Shown: one piece after another, positions 42,762 to 51,327 of the stretch
Numbering within the stretch: the stretch's first letter is position 1
Layout: every line of letters starts with the position of its first letter
Source: Saccharothrix tamanrassetensis
GTDB lineage: Bacteria; Actinomycetota; Actinomycetes; Mycobacteriales; Pseudonocardiaceae
DNA: 64,000 bases
Direction: 5' to 3'
NCBI RefSeq assembly: GCF_014203665.1
Contig: NZ_JACHJN010000001.1
Location: 620,001-684,000 of the forward strand
Made by a program: the position numbers and the translations under genes
The notes under the pieces: model-generated
What the model was told of the DNA's origin: nothing
Seen by the model: the letters and a program-made list of their open reading frames with translations, nothing else
Databases searched by the model: none

Positions 42762-43628
42762 GTGCTGCAACTGTCCGCGGCCATCGCGGGACTGGTCACC
42801 GGCGGGGCGTACGCCCTGATGGGGCTGTCCACGCTGCTCACCTACCGGCTCGTCGCGGTGGTCAACTTCGCCCAGGCCGCCGTGGGCGCCTTCGGCGCGT
42901 TCGCCATGGTCGTGCTGCACGAGGCGGGCCTGCCGCTGTTCCCGGCCATCGTGTGCGGCCTGGTCGTGGCCGCCGTGGTGCACATGGGACTCGGCGTGGT
43001 GATGGTGCGCTGGTTCTCCGAGGCGAGCGAAGGGGTGAAGGCCGCGGTCACCATCGCGACCTTCACCGCGCTCGTCGCGGTGGGGTTGCGGCTGTTCGGC
43101 GCGCAGCACCCGCACCGGTTCCCCAGCCCGTTCGACAGCCCGGCGGTCACGGTGGGCGGCGTCGTGGTGACCTGGACCGCGGTGGTCACCATGGTCCTCG
43201 CGGTGCTGTTCGCCGTGCTGCCCACCGTGCTGCTCAAGCGCACCCGGATCGGCCTGCTGCTGCGGGCGCTGTCCGAGCGGCCGACCACCGCCGAGCTGAT
43301 CGGCATCCGGGTGCCCCGGCTGTCCATGGTGGTCTGGGGCGCGGCGGGCGCGGCCAGCGCCCTGGCGATCATGATCGTGGCGCCCCAGCTGGCCAGCGAC
43401 TTCAGCTCGCAGGCCCTGCTGATCACGCCGGCGCTGGCCGCCGCCCTGGTGGGCGGGTTCCGGAGCTTCACCTGGACGTTCGTCGGCGGCGTGGCCCTGG
43501 GCGTGCTCCAGGGCCTCGCCAGCACCGTCGTCGCCTTCCAGCAGTACCGCGGTGTCCTGCCGTTCCTGGTGATCCTCGTCGTCCTGCTGTGGACGCGCCG
43601 CCGGGACCGCTGGGACTCCATGGCCTGA
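42762..43628 (+). CDS. ABC transporter permease (LivH type)
   Basis: A 288-residue membrane protein with about eight helices. Typical LivH features: LVTGGAYALMGLSTLLTYRLVAVVNFAQAAVGAFGAF near the N-terminus, the cytoplasmic loop with TRIGLLLRALSERPTTAELIGI (the ATPase-contact EAA-like segment), and a C-terminal hydrophobic run. The GTG start at 42762 has GGAGG upstream. It completes the importer. The next gene follows after 25 bp. Confidence 0.88.
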   Translation: MLQLSAAIAGLVTGGAYALMGLSTLLTYRLVAVVNFAQAAVGAFGAFAMVVLHEAGLPLFPAIVCGLVVAAVVHMGLGVVMVRWFSEASEGVKAAVTIATFTALVAVGLRLFGAQHPHRFPSPFDSPAVTVGGVVVTWTAVVTMVLAVLFAVLPTVLLKRTRIGLLLRALSERPTTAELIGIRVPRLSMVVWGAAGAASALAIMIVAPQLASDFSSQALLITPALAAALVGGFRSFTWTFVGGVALGVLQGLASTVVAFQQYRGVLPFLVILVVLLWTRRRDRWDSMA

Positions 43629-43653
43629 TCGATTCCGCGAAGGGGATTTCCAC

Positions 43654-43962
43654 ATGTGCCACGTCCACGGGGCGCCCCCGCCGGACCGGTGCCGCGACGC
43701 GACGGGCGCCGCGCCGGTCCCGGACCACGGCGGCCGGACCGGCGCCCGCGACGCGGGCCTCGGCGGGTTCGGCCACGTGCTGGGCGAGGCCCGGGAAGAC
43801 GTCGCGGCGGTCGCCCGCCCGGCACCCGCCGCGGCCGGCTGGCTCGCCGGTGGACCACCCGGAATCGTTGTGCCGCAACGGTTCCACCGCCGACCGGAGG
43901 TGCGCCGCGCCGAGCTGGACGCCGACCGGAACAACGCCGATCAGAACAGCCGGGAGGCGTAG
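43654..43962 (+). CDS. Small hypothetical protein, MCHVHG start
   Basis: 102 residues, beginning MCHVHGAPPPDRCRDATG and rich in Ala, Pro, Arg and Asp, with no membrane segment. The Cys-His-x-His start and a second cysteine could bind a metal. It has a good ribosome site (GAAGGGGAT) and fills the space between the permease and the alcohol dehydrogenase exactly: the dehydrogenase ATG follows its stop with no gap. I recognise no family. The low-complexity composition means it could also be a chance frame. Confidence 0.5.
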   Translation: MCHVHGAPPPDRCRDATGAAPVPDHGGRTGARDAGLGGFGHVLGEAREDVAAVARPAPAAAGWLAGGPPGIVVPQRFHRRPEVRRAELDADRNNADQNSREA

Positions 43963-45075
43963 ATGCACCCCACCTCGACCCGCGCGGCGGTGCTGCGCGA
44001 GTTCGACGCCCCACTGGAACTCACCGAAGTGCCGCTGCCGAAGGAACTCCCGCCGGGCTCAGCGGTCGTGCGGATCACCAGCACCACGCTGTGCGGCACG
44101 GACGCCCACCTGTGGCAGGGCGTGATGCCGTTCATCGCGCTGCCGATCATCCTCGGCCACGAGATGGCGGGCGAGGTGGTGGCGCTCGGCGCGAACTCCG
44201 GCCGGGACGCGTACGGCAAGCCGGTGGAGATCGGCAGCCGCCTGGTGTGGTCGGAGTCCGTGTGCGGGCACTGCCAGGGCTGCAACGTACTTCGCGAGCC
44301 GGTGCTGTGCGAGCACCGCGGCTACGGGTTCGGCCAGCGCGCCGACCGCTGGCCGTACGCCATCGGCGGGCTCTCGCAGTACGTGTACCTGCCGCCGGGC
44401 GCGCATCGGATCGTGATCCCGGGGGACGTGCCGGACACCTGGGCGGCGGCGGCCGGCTGCGCGGTGAAGACCGTGGTGCGGGCGTTCGCCAACGCGGGCG
44501 GCGTGCAGCCGGGTTCGACCGTCGCCGTGCAGGGCGCGGGTCCGCTGGGCCTGGTCGCCACCGCGATGGCGCGGGCGGCGGGGGCGGGGCAGGTGATCAC
44601 CCTGGGCGGTCCGGCGAATCGGCTCGCGCTGGCCGCGAAGTACGGCGCGGACACCACGATCGACGTGACCGAGGTGACCGACCCGGACGAGCGGGTCGCC
44701 CAGGTGGAGGAGCTGACCGGCGCGCACGGCGCGGACCTGGTGCTGGACTTCGCGGGCGCGCCGACCGCCAACCGCGAGGGCGTGCTGATGTGCGGCAAGC
44801 GCGGCACGCACGTGGTGGTCGGGCTGGCCGGTCCGCGGGCCGCGCCGGTGCCGATGGACGTGGTGATGAGCCGGGAGATCCGCGTGGTCGGCTCGCTCAA
44901 CGGCGACGTGGGCGACCTGGCCCGCGCGCTGCGCTTCCTGTCGGCGTTCGCCAACCGCTTCGAGTGGGACGCCATGTTCTCGCCGCCCGTCGGGCTGTCG
45001 GGCGCGGAACAGGCGATTCGTGACATGGCGTCGATGGCCGCCGTCAAGGCCGTCGTCGACCCCGGACTGGACTAG
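43963..45075 (+). CDS. Zinc-dependent alcohol dehydrogenase (MDR family)
   Basis: A 370-residue medium-chain dehydrogenase. The catalytic zinc site includes the cysteine of TTLCGTDAH and GHEMAGEVVALG. The structural zinc cysteines are in CGHCQGCNVLREPVLCEH. The cofactor fold shows VQGAGPLGLVATAMARAAGA. It should interconvert an alcohol and an aldehyde or ketone with NAD(P). The ATG abuts the preceding stop. Operon membership suggests it acts on a compound brought in by the transporter or on its hydrolysis product. Confidence 0.9.
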   Translation: MHPTSTRAAVLREFDAPLELTEVPLPKELPPGSAVVRITSTTLCGTDAHLWQGVMPFIALPIILGHEMAGEVVALGANSGRDAYGKPVEIGSRLVWSESVCGHCQGCNVLREPVLCEHRGYGFGQRADRWPYAIGGLSQYVYLPPGAHRIVIPGDVPDTWAAAAGCAVKTVVRAFANAGGVQPGSTVAVQGAGPLGLVATAMARAAGAGQVITLGGPANRLALAAKYGADTTIDVTEVTDPDERVAQVEELTGAHGADLVLDFAGAPTANREGVLMCGKRGTHVVVGLAGPRAAPVPMDVVMSREIRVVGSLNGDVGDLARALRFLSAFANRFEWDAMFSPPVGLSGAEQAIRDMASMAAVKAVVDPGLD

Positions 45076-45083
45076 GAGACCCG

Positions 45084-46049
45084 ATGACCGACCCCACTCC
45101 GCTGGTGGCCGTCGCAACCGGATTCATGGCCGCCAAGCAGCTGTTCGCCGCGAGCGAGCTCGGTGTGTTCTCGGCGCTGGGCCTGGGCCCGGCCACCTCG
45201 CTGGAACTGGCCGAGCGCGCCGAGCTGCCGGAGCGCTCCGCGCGCATCCTGGCCGACGCGATGGTGGGCCTCGGCCTGCTGGAGCACCGGGACGGCCGCT
45301 ACGCCAACACCCCGGTGACCGAGGCGTACCTGGCCGGGCGCGGCGGGCTGGACCTGCGGCCGCACCTGGCCTTCTGGGACGCGCTGAGCTACCCGCACTG
45401 GCTGCACTACACCTCGTCCATGCGCTCCGCGCAGCCCGGCCCGTTCGAGCTGGACGAGGCCCGCATGGGCGTGTTCATGAACGGCGTGCAGACCTACAAC
45501 TCGCTGCACGCGGTGATGCTGGCCGAGCACTACGACTTCGGGCCGCACAAGCACGTGCTGGACCTGGGCGGGCTGTCCACCGCGTTCCTCGGCGAGGCCG
45601 CCAAGCGCAACCCGGGGCTGACCGGCACGTTCGTCAGCACGCCGGACTTCCTCCGGATGGTCCGGGGCGCGCTCGACCCCGCGCTGGCCGACCGGATCAC
45701 CTTCCACGAGGCCGACCCGCTGACCGACGAGGTGCCCGGCCAGTACGACGCCGTGCTGCTGGAGCACGTCATCCACCGGTTCGACGCCGAGCAGAACCGG
45801 ACCATCCTGCGCGCCGCGCGCGGCGTGGTCGAGGCCGGCGCGCGGCTGCTGGTGCTGGACTTCCTGCTGGACGCGGGCGACGGCCGCCGGCTCGACCCGG
45901 TGATGGCCGGTGAGTACCTGGTCATCGACGGCACCGTGGTCTACCCCGAGGACGAGGTGCACCGCTGGCTGGCCGACACCGGCTGGAAGGTCCTGGAGAC
46001 CCGCCCGCTGCCCGGCAGCCCGCGCGTCGTGATCGCGGAGGCCGTGTGA
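45084..46049 (+). CDS. Methyltransferase-family protein (O-methyltransferase-like, altered SAM motif)
   Basis: 321 residues with the two-domain layout of small-molecule O-methyltransferases. An N-terminal winged-helix dimerisation domain (KQLFAASELGVFSALGLGPATSLELAERAELPE, GLLEHRDGRYANTPVTEAYL) is followed by a Rossmann-like domain. The glycine-rich SAM-binding motif, normally VLDVGGGTG, reads VLDLGGLSTAF (about 158-168). The usual catalytic LHdWdD segment reads VIHRFDAEQ. It may still bind SAM, or may have taken a different role (for example decarboxylation or hydroxylation, as known for some relatives). A stop/start overlap links it to the SDR. Confidence 0.8.
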   Translation: MTDPTPLVAVATGFMAAKQLFAASELGVFSALGLGPATSLELAERAELPERSARILADAMVGLGLLEHRDGRYANTPVTEAYLAGRGGLDLRPHLAFWDALSYPHWLHYTSSMRSAQPGPFELDEARMGVFMNGVQTYNSLHAVMLAEHYDFGPHKHVLDLGGLSTAFLGEAAKRNPGLTGTFVSTPDFLRMVRGALDPALADRITFHEADPLTDEVPGQYDAVLLEHVIHRFDAEQNRTILRAARGVVEAGARLLVLDFLLDAGDGRRLDPVMAGEYLVIDGTVVYPEDEVHRWLADTGWKVLETRPLPGSPRVVIAEAV

Positions 46050-46777
46050 TGGTGGCGTTGGTTACCGGCGGGGCGGGCGGTATCGGCGGGGCGATCGCGA
46101 CGGCGCTGGCCGGGCGCGGCCACCGGGTCGCGGTCGCGGACGTGGACCTGGTGGGGCTCGCCCGCAAGGCCGAGGAGTTCGGCGGGCTGGCCGTGGAGAT
46201 GGACGTGCGCGACCCCGAGTCGGTGCGCACGGGCGTGGCGAAGACGATCGCCGAACTGGGCCCGCTCGACGTGCTGGTGCACGCGGCGGGCGTGGTCGGC
46301 GGCGCGGGCCCGCTGCTGTCGCTGCCGGTGGAGTCGATGGACGCGGTGCTCGCGGTGAACGTGCGCGGCACGTTCCTGATCACCCAGGCGGTCGGCGAGG
46401 CGATGGTGGCGGCCAGGCGCGGCGGCTCGATCGTGCACATCAGCTCGGCCGGGTCGTTCCAGCCGACGGTCGGCCTCGGGCACTACGAGGCGACCAAGGC
46501 GGCGATGAACGCGCTGACCCGCTCGGCGGCGCTGGAGCTGGCGCCGCACGGCATCCGGGTCAACGCGGTCGCGCCCGGCCCGGTGGAGACACCGCTGACG
46601 GCGGCGGCGATGGCCGACCCGGCGGCCCGCGCGCCGTGGGTGGAGCGGATCCCGCTGGGTCGCCTCGCCAACACCGACGACCTCGTGCCGACCGTGCTGC
46701 TGCTGGCCTCCCTGGAAGCCCGGCACATCACGGGAACCGTGCTGCCGATCGACGGCGGCCAACTGCTGAGGGGTTGA
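46049..46777 (+). CDS. SDR family oxidoreductase
   Basis: A 242-residue classical short-chain dehydrogenase. It has VTGGAGGIGGAIATALAGRG, HAAGVVGG, a complete active site (HISSAGS, YEATKAAM) and the end motif ITGTVLPIDGGQLL. The ATG at 46049 shares one base with the previous stop (TGATG); the overlapping GTG at 46046 is less likely. NAD(P)-linked oxidation or reduction of an operon intermediate is expected. The substrate is unknown. Confidence 0.88.
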   Translation: MVALVTGGAGGIGGAIATALAGRGHRVAVADVDLVGLARKAEEFGGLAVEMDVRDPESVRTGVAKTIAELGPLDVLVHAAGVVGGAGPLLSLPVESMDAVLAVNVRGTFLITQAVGEAMVAARRGGSIVHISSAGSFQPTVGLGHYEATKAAMNALTRSAALELAPHGIRVNAVAPGPVETPLTAAAMADPAARAPWVERIPLGRLANTDDLVPTVLLLASLEARHITGTVLPIDGGQLLRG

Positions 46778-46778
46778 C

Positions 46779-48932
46779 ATGTCACCCGTCGACCACACCT
46801 GCGCCCCCGTCGTGGGCTACACCGACCGGCTGAACGCACGCCCCGGGGAGCGGATCGCGGTACACGCCAGCGCGTCCACACCGGACGCACGGGTGCGGGT
46901 GCTGCACATCGACCACGACGGCACGGCACCCGTGCGCACACCCGTGGACATCGACCTGCCGGACCGGGTTCCCGTGCCGCACCAGGACTTCGACCACGGC
47001 TCGTACGGGCTGGTACCGCGCCCGCCCGCGCTCGGCGAGGCGGTGTCGTTCGCGGTGTGGGTCTGGCCGACGGCGTTCCACGACTCCCGCGCCGGGCTGG
47101 TCAGCCAGGGCGACGCGGCCGACGGGCCGTACGCGGAACTGGTGCTGCGGGCGGACGGCACGCCGGAGTTCGCGGTGCGCACGCACCGGGGCATCGTCCG
47201 GGTCACCGGTCCGGTGCTGCGGCTGCGCCGCTGGTACCTGGTGGTCGGCGGGTACGACGCGGACGGCGCGCGACTGGAGGTCCGGCCGCGCGACCCGCTC
47301 GCCGACGAGAGCCGGTCGGTGACCACCACCGCCTCGGCGGGCCCGATGGTGACCGGCGGAGCACCGATGCTGTTCGCCGCCCGCCGGGTCAACGGGCGGC
47401 TCGGCGGGCACTTCGACGGCAAGCTCGACGGTCCGACGGTGTTCACCGAGGTGCGCACCGACCTGGACTGGCTGGCCGCCGACACGCGGTCCGCGTGGCA
47501 CCTGGGCGCGCGGGCGCACTGGGACCTGTCCGAGGACATCGGCGGCGACACGCTGCTGGAGCTGGTGGACGGCCGGCACGGGACGCTGCACAACCACCCG
47601 CAGCGCGGCGTCACCGGGCACGACTGGACCGGCGACGTGCTGGACTGGCGGTACGCGGACCGGGGCTACTCGGCGGTGCACTTCCACTCCGACGACCTGG
47701 CCGACTGCGGCTGGGATCCGGTGCTGGAGATCGCCCTGCCGGAGGACCTGCCGAGCGGCTGCTACGCGGTGGAGCTGGAGACGTCCGAGGGCGTGGACCG
47801 GCTGCCGTTCTTCGTCCGGCCCCGCGAGCCGCGGGCGAAGCTGGCGTTCCTGGTGCCGACGCTGAGCTACCTCACCTACGCGCTGGAGCACGTGCACCAG
47901 CCGTTCCTGCCGGAGGACCCGGCGGAGGTGGCCGCGCCGTTCGCCCGGGACAACCTGCTGCACAGCCCGTACGACCGGCACACCGACGGCAGCGGCGTGG
48001 CCACCGCGTCGCTGCGCCGGCCGCTGCTGGGCGTGCGCGACGACCACGTGTTCCGGCACGCCCGCGCGCCGCACCAGTACAGCGAGGACCTGCACCTGGT
48101 GGGCTGGCTGCGGCGGCAGGGCTTCGCGTTCGACGTGGTCACCGACCACGACCTGCACGCCGAGGGCCTGGCCGCGCTGGCGGGCTACCGGGGCGTGGTC
48201 ACCGGCAGCCACCCGGAGTACTGGACCGGGTCGATGCTCGACGCGGTGACCTCGTACCTGTACGGCGGCGGGAAGCTGGGCTACCTCGGCGGCAACGGCG
48301 CGTACTGGGTCACCGCGATCCACCCGGCCAAGCCGTACCTGGTCGAGGTGCGGCGCGGCTACGCGGGCGTGCGGATGTGGGAGTCGGAGCCGGGCGAGCT
48401 GCACCTCGCCGCGACCGGCGAGCCGGGTGGCCTGTGGCAGGAACGCGGTCGCGCGCCGCACCGGCTGTTCGGCATCGGCACCACGGCGGCGGGTCTGCAG
48501 ACCGGCGGCTCCTACGACCTGGTCGGCCCGCACCCGCTGCTCGACGGGATCACCCAGCCGCTGGGCGACTTCGGCGTGGTGCTCGGCGGCGCGGCGGCGT
48601 TCGAGACCGACGGCATCGACCCGCTGCTGGGCAGCCCGCCGAACACCGTGCTGCTGGGCCGGGCGATGCTCGGCGACACCTACGTGTCCGCCGACACCGG
48701 CCCGACCACGCCGCACCCGTTCGGCGACCCGGTGGACCGCCGGCGGGCCGACCTGACGCTGCTGCACACACCCGGCGGGGGCGCGGTGTTCGCGACCGGG
48801 TCCATCGGCTGGTGCGGCGCGTTGTCCCACGACAAGGACGACAACGACGTCTCCCGCCTCACCGCCGCCGCCCTGCGGTGGTTCGGCGTGGGACCGGACA
48901 CGGAGGACGAGCCCGATGCCGCTGCACCCTGA
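46779..48932 (+). CDS. N,N-dimethylformamidase large-subunit-like protein with lectin-like domain
   Basis: 717 residues. An N-terminal beta-rich part includes a concanavalin/laminin-G-like domain (EAVSFAVWVWPTAFHDSRAGLVSQGD, VRRWYLVVGGYD-like segment). The C-terminal half matches the N,N-dimethylformamidase beta-subunit family: LAFLVPTLSYLTYALEH with tyrosines at 364 and 367, a second tyrosine in APHQYSEDLH, and GSHPEYW with H478 and E480. In the Paracoccus enzyme, iron is held by two tyrosines and one glutamate beside an essential His in the same H-P-E arrangement. A mononuclear-iron amide hydrolase is therefore likely. The small alpha subunit of the classic enzyme is not found next to it. 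Start supported by GAGGGG. Confidence 0.85.
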   Translation: MSPVDHTCAPVVGYTDRLNARPGERIAVHASASTPDARVRVLHIDHDGTAPVRTPVDIDLPDRVPVPHQDFDHGSYGLVPRPPALGEAVSFAVWVWPTAFHDSRAGLVSQGDAADGPYAELVLRADGTPEFAVRTHRGIVRVTGPVLRLRRWYLVVGGYDADGARLEVRPRDPLADESRSVTTTASAGPMVTGGAPMLFAARRVNGRLGGHFDGKLDGPTVFTEVRTDLDWLAADTRSAWHLGARAHWDLSEDIGGDTLLELVDGRHGTLHNHPQRGVTGHDWTGDVLDWRYADRGYSAVHFHSDDLADCGWDPVLEIALPEDLPSGCYAVELETSEGVDRLPFFVRPREPRAKLAFLVPTLSYLTYALEHVHQPFLPEDPAEVAAPFARDNLLHSPYDRHTDGSGVATASLRRPLLGVRDDHVFRHARAPHQYSEDLHLVGWLRRQGFAFDVVTDHDLHAEGLAALAGYRGVVTGSHPEYWTGSMLDAVTSYLYGGGKLGYLGGNGAYWVTAIHPAKPYLVEVRRGYAGVRMWESEPGELHLAATGEPGGLWQERGRAPHRLFGIGTTAAGLQTGGSYDLVGPHPLLDGITQPLGDFGVVLGGAAAFETDGIDPLLGSPPNTVLLGRAMLGDTYVSADTGPTTPHPFGDPVDRRRADLTLLHTPGGGAVFATGSIGWCGALSHDKDDNDVSRLTAAALRWFGVGPDTEDEPDAAAP

Positions 48933-49863
48933 AGCCAGAGCGGTGATCGACGCCACCGACGCCCTGGGCGGCCTGGTGCCGGCCGGCGAGGTCTCGCCCG
49001 CGCGGCTGCGCGCCGCGTTCGCCGAGGTCTGGCGGCCGTCGCCGAACCCGGAGCAGGTCGACTCGGTGGTCGACCGCGCCATCCCCGGCCCGGCGGGCGC
49101 GATCCCGGTGCGGGTGTACGCGCCGCACGGCGACGGGCCGTTCCCCACGCTGGTCTGGTACCACGGCGGCGGCTGGGTGATCGGGTCGCTGGACGAGAAC
49201 GACGCCACCTGCCGGGTGCTGTGCAACGCGGTGGGCATGAACGTGGTGTCGGTGGACTACCGGCTCGCGCCCGAGCACCGCTACCCGGCCGCCGCCGAGG
49301 ACGCGTACGCCGCGCTGAACTGGGTCGCGGCGCACGGGGCGGAGATCGGCGCGGACGGCCGGATCGCGGTCGGCGGGGAGAGCGCGGGCGGCAACCTGGC
49401 CGCCGTGGTGTCGCTGATGGCCCGCGACCACGACGGCCCGCCGATCTCGTTGCAGCTGCTGGCCGCTCCGGTGATGGCCCCGCCCAGCGACCGCGCGTCC
49501 TATGTGGACTACGGGCGCGGGCACTTCCTCGACCGCGAGAGCATGGAGTGGTTCTTCCAGCAGTACCCGCGCGACCCCGACGACCTCAACGACCCGTACC
49601 TCTCGCCGCTGGCGGCCTCCCACCTCCGCGGGCTGCCCGCCGCGCTGGTGATGACGGCCGAGTTCGACCCGCTGCGCGACGAGGGCGAGGAGTACGCGCA
49701 CCGGTTGCTGGACGCGGGCGTGCCGGTGACGCTGGTCCGCTACGAGGGACAGATCCACGGTTTCTTCGCCCTGCTCGTCGACCAGCTCAGCATCTCGGCC
49801 GAAGCCCACGCCCGCGCCGCCGCCGCGTTGCGGGCCGCGTTCGCCCAGGAAGCCGTGCGATGA
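48916..49863 (+). CDS. Alpha/beta hydrolase, hormone-sensitive-lipase family esterase
   Basis: 315 residues. The HSL-family oxyanion motif HGGGWVIGS, the nucleophile in GESAGGNLAAV, the acid in AEFDPLRDEGEEYA and the histidine in GQIHGFF make a complete catalytic set. VDYRLAPEHRYPAA is also typical. The ATG lies 17 bp inside the end of the amidase gene. It probably hydrolyses an ester (or amide) in the same pathway. It is the last convincing gene of the operon. Confidence 0.9.
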   Translation: MPLHPEARAVIDATDALGGLVPAGEVSPARLRAAFAEVWRPSPNPEQVDSVVDRAIPGPAGAIPVRVYAPHGDGPFPTLVWYHGGGWVIGSLDENDATCRVLCNAVGMNVVSVDYRLAPEHRYPAAAEDAYAALNWVAAHGAEIGADGRIAVGGESAGGNLAAVVSLMARDHDGPPISLQLLAAPVMAPPSDRASYVDYGRGHFLDRESMEWFFQQYPRDPDDLNDPYLSPLAASHLRGLPAALVMTAEFDPLRDEGEEYAHRLLDAGVPVTLVRYEGQIHGFFALLVDQLSISAEAHARAAAALRAAFAQEAVR

Positions 49864-50298
49864 CCATCCCGCGAGCGCCGGATCGACGCCGCCGAGCTCG
49901 AGGTGGGCGCACCGGCACTCGGCAGCGCTGTGGTTCCACGCTTCCCTGGTCGGTCCGCGTGCAGTTGGACCGACTGCCGTTCCGGATCGGCGCGGTGGCG
50001 GTACCGGGGTGGGGTAGGCAGAACACGACGGTGCTGTTCGGTGCCAACGGGTTGAGCCGATCGGAGCAGGTCGCGACCGCCGTCCGGCGGGCCGGGCAGC
50101 GGGGTGCGGAACCGCGTGCGGCGGTGGTGATCTTCGGTCGGACCGGGATGTGGTAGACCCTTCAGGTAACTGACGGTCATTCCGGTCCGCAGCCGGGAAC
50201 CCCGTTGCCCCGCAGCGCATCTTGACGTGCGCGGCGGATTCGGCTATTGCCGGGGTCACGTCACACACCGTAGGTTGTGCGCCTACGTAGGAGGCGCG
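49864..50298. other. Intergenic region after the catabolic operon
   Basis: 435 bp. A 98-codon frame starting at an ATG overlapping the esterase stop (49860-50156) is arginine-rich and matches no family; it may be a degraded gene or chance. From 50222 onward the DNA holds the promoter and inverted repeats of the LuxR gene. No clear terminator hairpin was found. Confidence 0.45.
50222..50292 (+). promoter_or_regulatory. Promoter and inverted repeats upstream of the LuxR gene
   Basis: -35 TTGACG (50222-50227), a 17-nt spacer and -10 TATTGC (50245-50250) give a good promoter with a leader of about 40 nt. The leader contains CGTAGG (50269-50274) facing CCTACG (50282-50287), and the palindrome CCTACGTAGG (50283-50292) that covers the Shine-Dalgarno GGAGG. 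A protein bound there, or the folded leader itself, could block transcription or translation. Confidence 0.55.
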
Positions 50299-51327
50299 AT
50301 GGACACCACGAAAGTGGCCTCGGCGGTGCGCATCGGCTCCGCCCTGGGCAGTGGTGCCGCCGTGGAGTGGGGCGAGGTGTTCGCCGCCCTGCGCATGGCG
50401 CTGCCGGAGATGTGCGCCGTGCAGATCACCGGCTGGGATCCGGTGTCGCGAGGCTTCGTGGTGATGGCCGAGGACGGCTACAACCGTTCGACCAGCCGGG
50501 AACTGGCGCACGAGCTGCCGCGCACCCGCTGGGGCGGCCAGCTGTTCGACTCGGCCGTGCCGCTGCTCATGGACGACATGCCGCACAACTTCCGCGACTC
50601 TCCGCACTACCAGGAGCGGCTGCGCCCGGCCGGGTTCGAGGACGGGCTCTCGGCGGTGCTGCGACTGGGCGGCAACCCCCAGGTGGTGGGCGTGCTGCAC
50701 GCCAACGCGCCGGTCCGCGCGGCGTTCGACGAGGAGGCCCGCCGCTTCGTGGCGCAGGTCGGCTCGGCCCTCGCGCGCCGGGTGGACCCGTTGCACTGCC
50801 CCACGTTCGACGCGTGGTTCGGTCCGGAGTGGACGGCCAGCTGGCTGGTGCCCGCCTCCGGCCCGGTGACCGGCCGCTCCCCCGTCCCCATCGCCGGCGA
50901 CCCGGCCCTGCGCGCGCTGGCCGAGTCGTTCGCCGTCCTGGGCGTGCGCACCGTGCCGTTCCTGTGGCCCGCGAAGGACGGCTGGTACCGGGTGCGCCTG
51001 CTCAGGATCGTCGACGGCCCGCGCAACGGCGTCGTGGCGGCCTGCACCCCGTTCGAGAACCCGTCCGGCCTGACCGCCCGCGAACTGGACATCGCGACCG
51101 GCCTGGTGGCCGGCCTGTCCAACCAGGCGATCGCGGAGAGCCTGGTGGTCAGCCGCCGCACCGTGGAGACCTACGTCGAGCGCCTGCTGACCAAGCTCGA
51201 CTGCCAGTCGCGCGGCGAGGCCGCCGGCATCGCCGCCAGGGCGGGCTTCGTGCGGCCGTCCCCGGACCCCAGCGGCGTCGGTTCCCTGACCCGCCTGACC
51301 CGCGGCGCCGACCCGTACTGGATCTGA
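50299..51327 (+). CDS. LuxR family regulator with GAF-like sensor domain
   Basis: 342 residues. Residues about 25-190 look like a GAF-type sensor (AALRMALPEMCAVQITGWDPVSRGFVVMAEDGY, VVGVLHANAPVRAAFDEEARRFVAQVGSALA). The C-terminus is a LuxR helix-turn-helix (LTARELDIATGLVAGLSNQAIAESLVVSRRTVETYVERLL). The ATG at 50299 has GGAGG at 5 nt. There is no receiver domain, so it probably responds to a small ligand. Position just after the transporter operon makes that operon a candidate target. The last codons lie in a 16-bp tandem repeat. Confidence 0.88.
   Translation: MDTTKVASAVRIGSALGSGAAVEWGEVFAALRMALPEMCAVQITGWDPVSRGFVVMAEDGYNRSTSRELAHELPRTRWGGQLFDSAVPLLMDDMPHNFRDSPHYQERLRPAGFEDGLSAVLRLGGNPQVVGVLHANAPVRAAFDEEARRFVAQVGSALARRVDPLHCPTFDAWFGPEWTASWLVPASGPVTGRSPVPIAGDPALRALAESFAVLGVRTVPFLWPAKDGWYRVRLLRIVDGPRNGVVAACTPFENPSGLTARELDIATGLVAGLSNQAIAESLVVSRRTVETYVERLLTKLDCQSRGEAAGIAARAGFVRPSPDPSGVGSLTRLTRGADPYWI

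Noticed and set aside
49860-50156. A 98-codon frame after the esterase
   Set aside because: Starts in a stop/start overlap but is arginine-rich, with no family and no conserved pattern. Left as part of the intergenic description.
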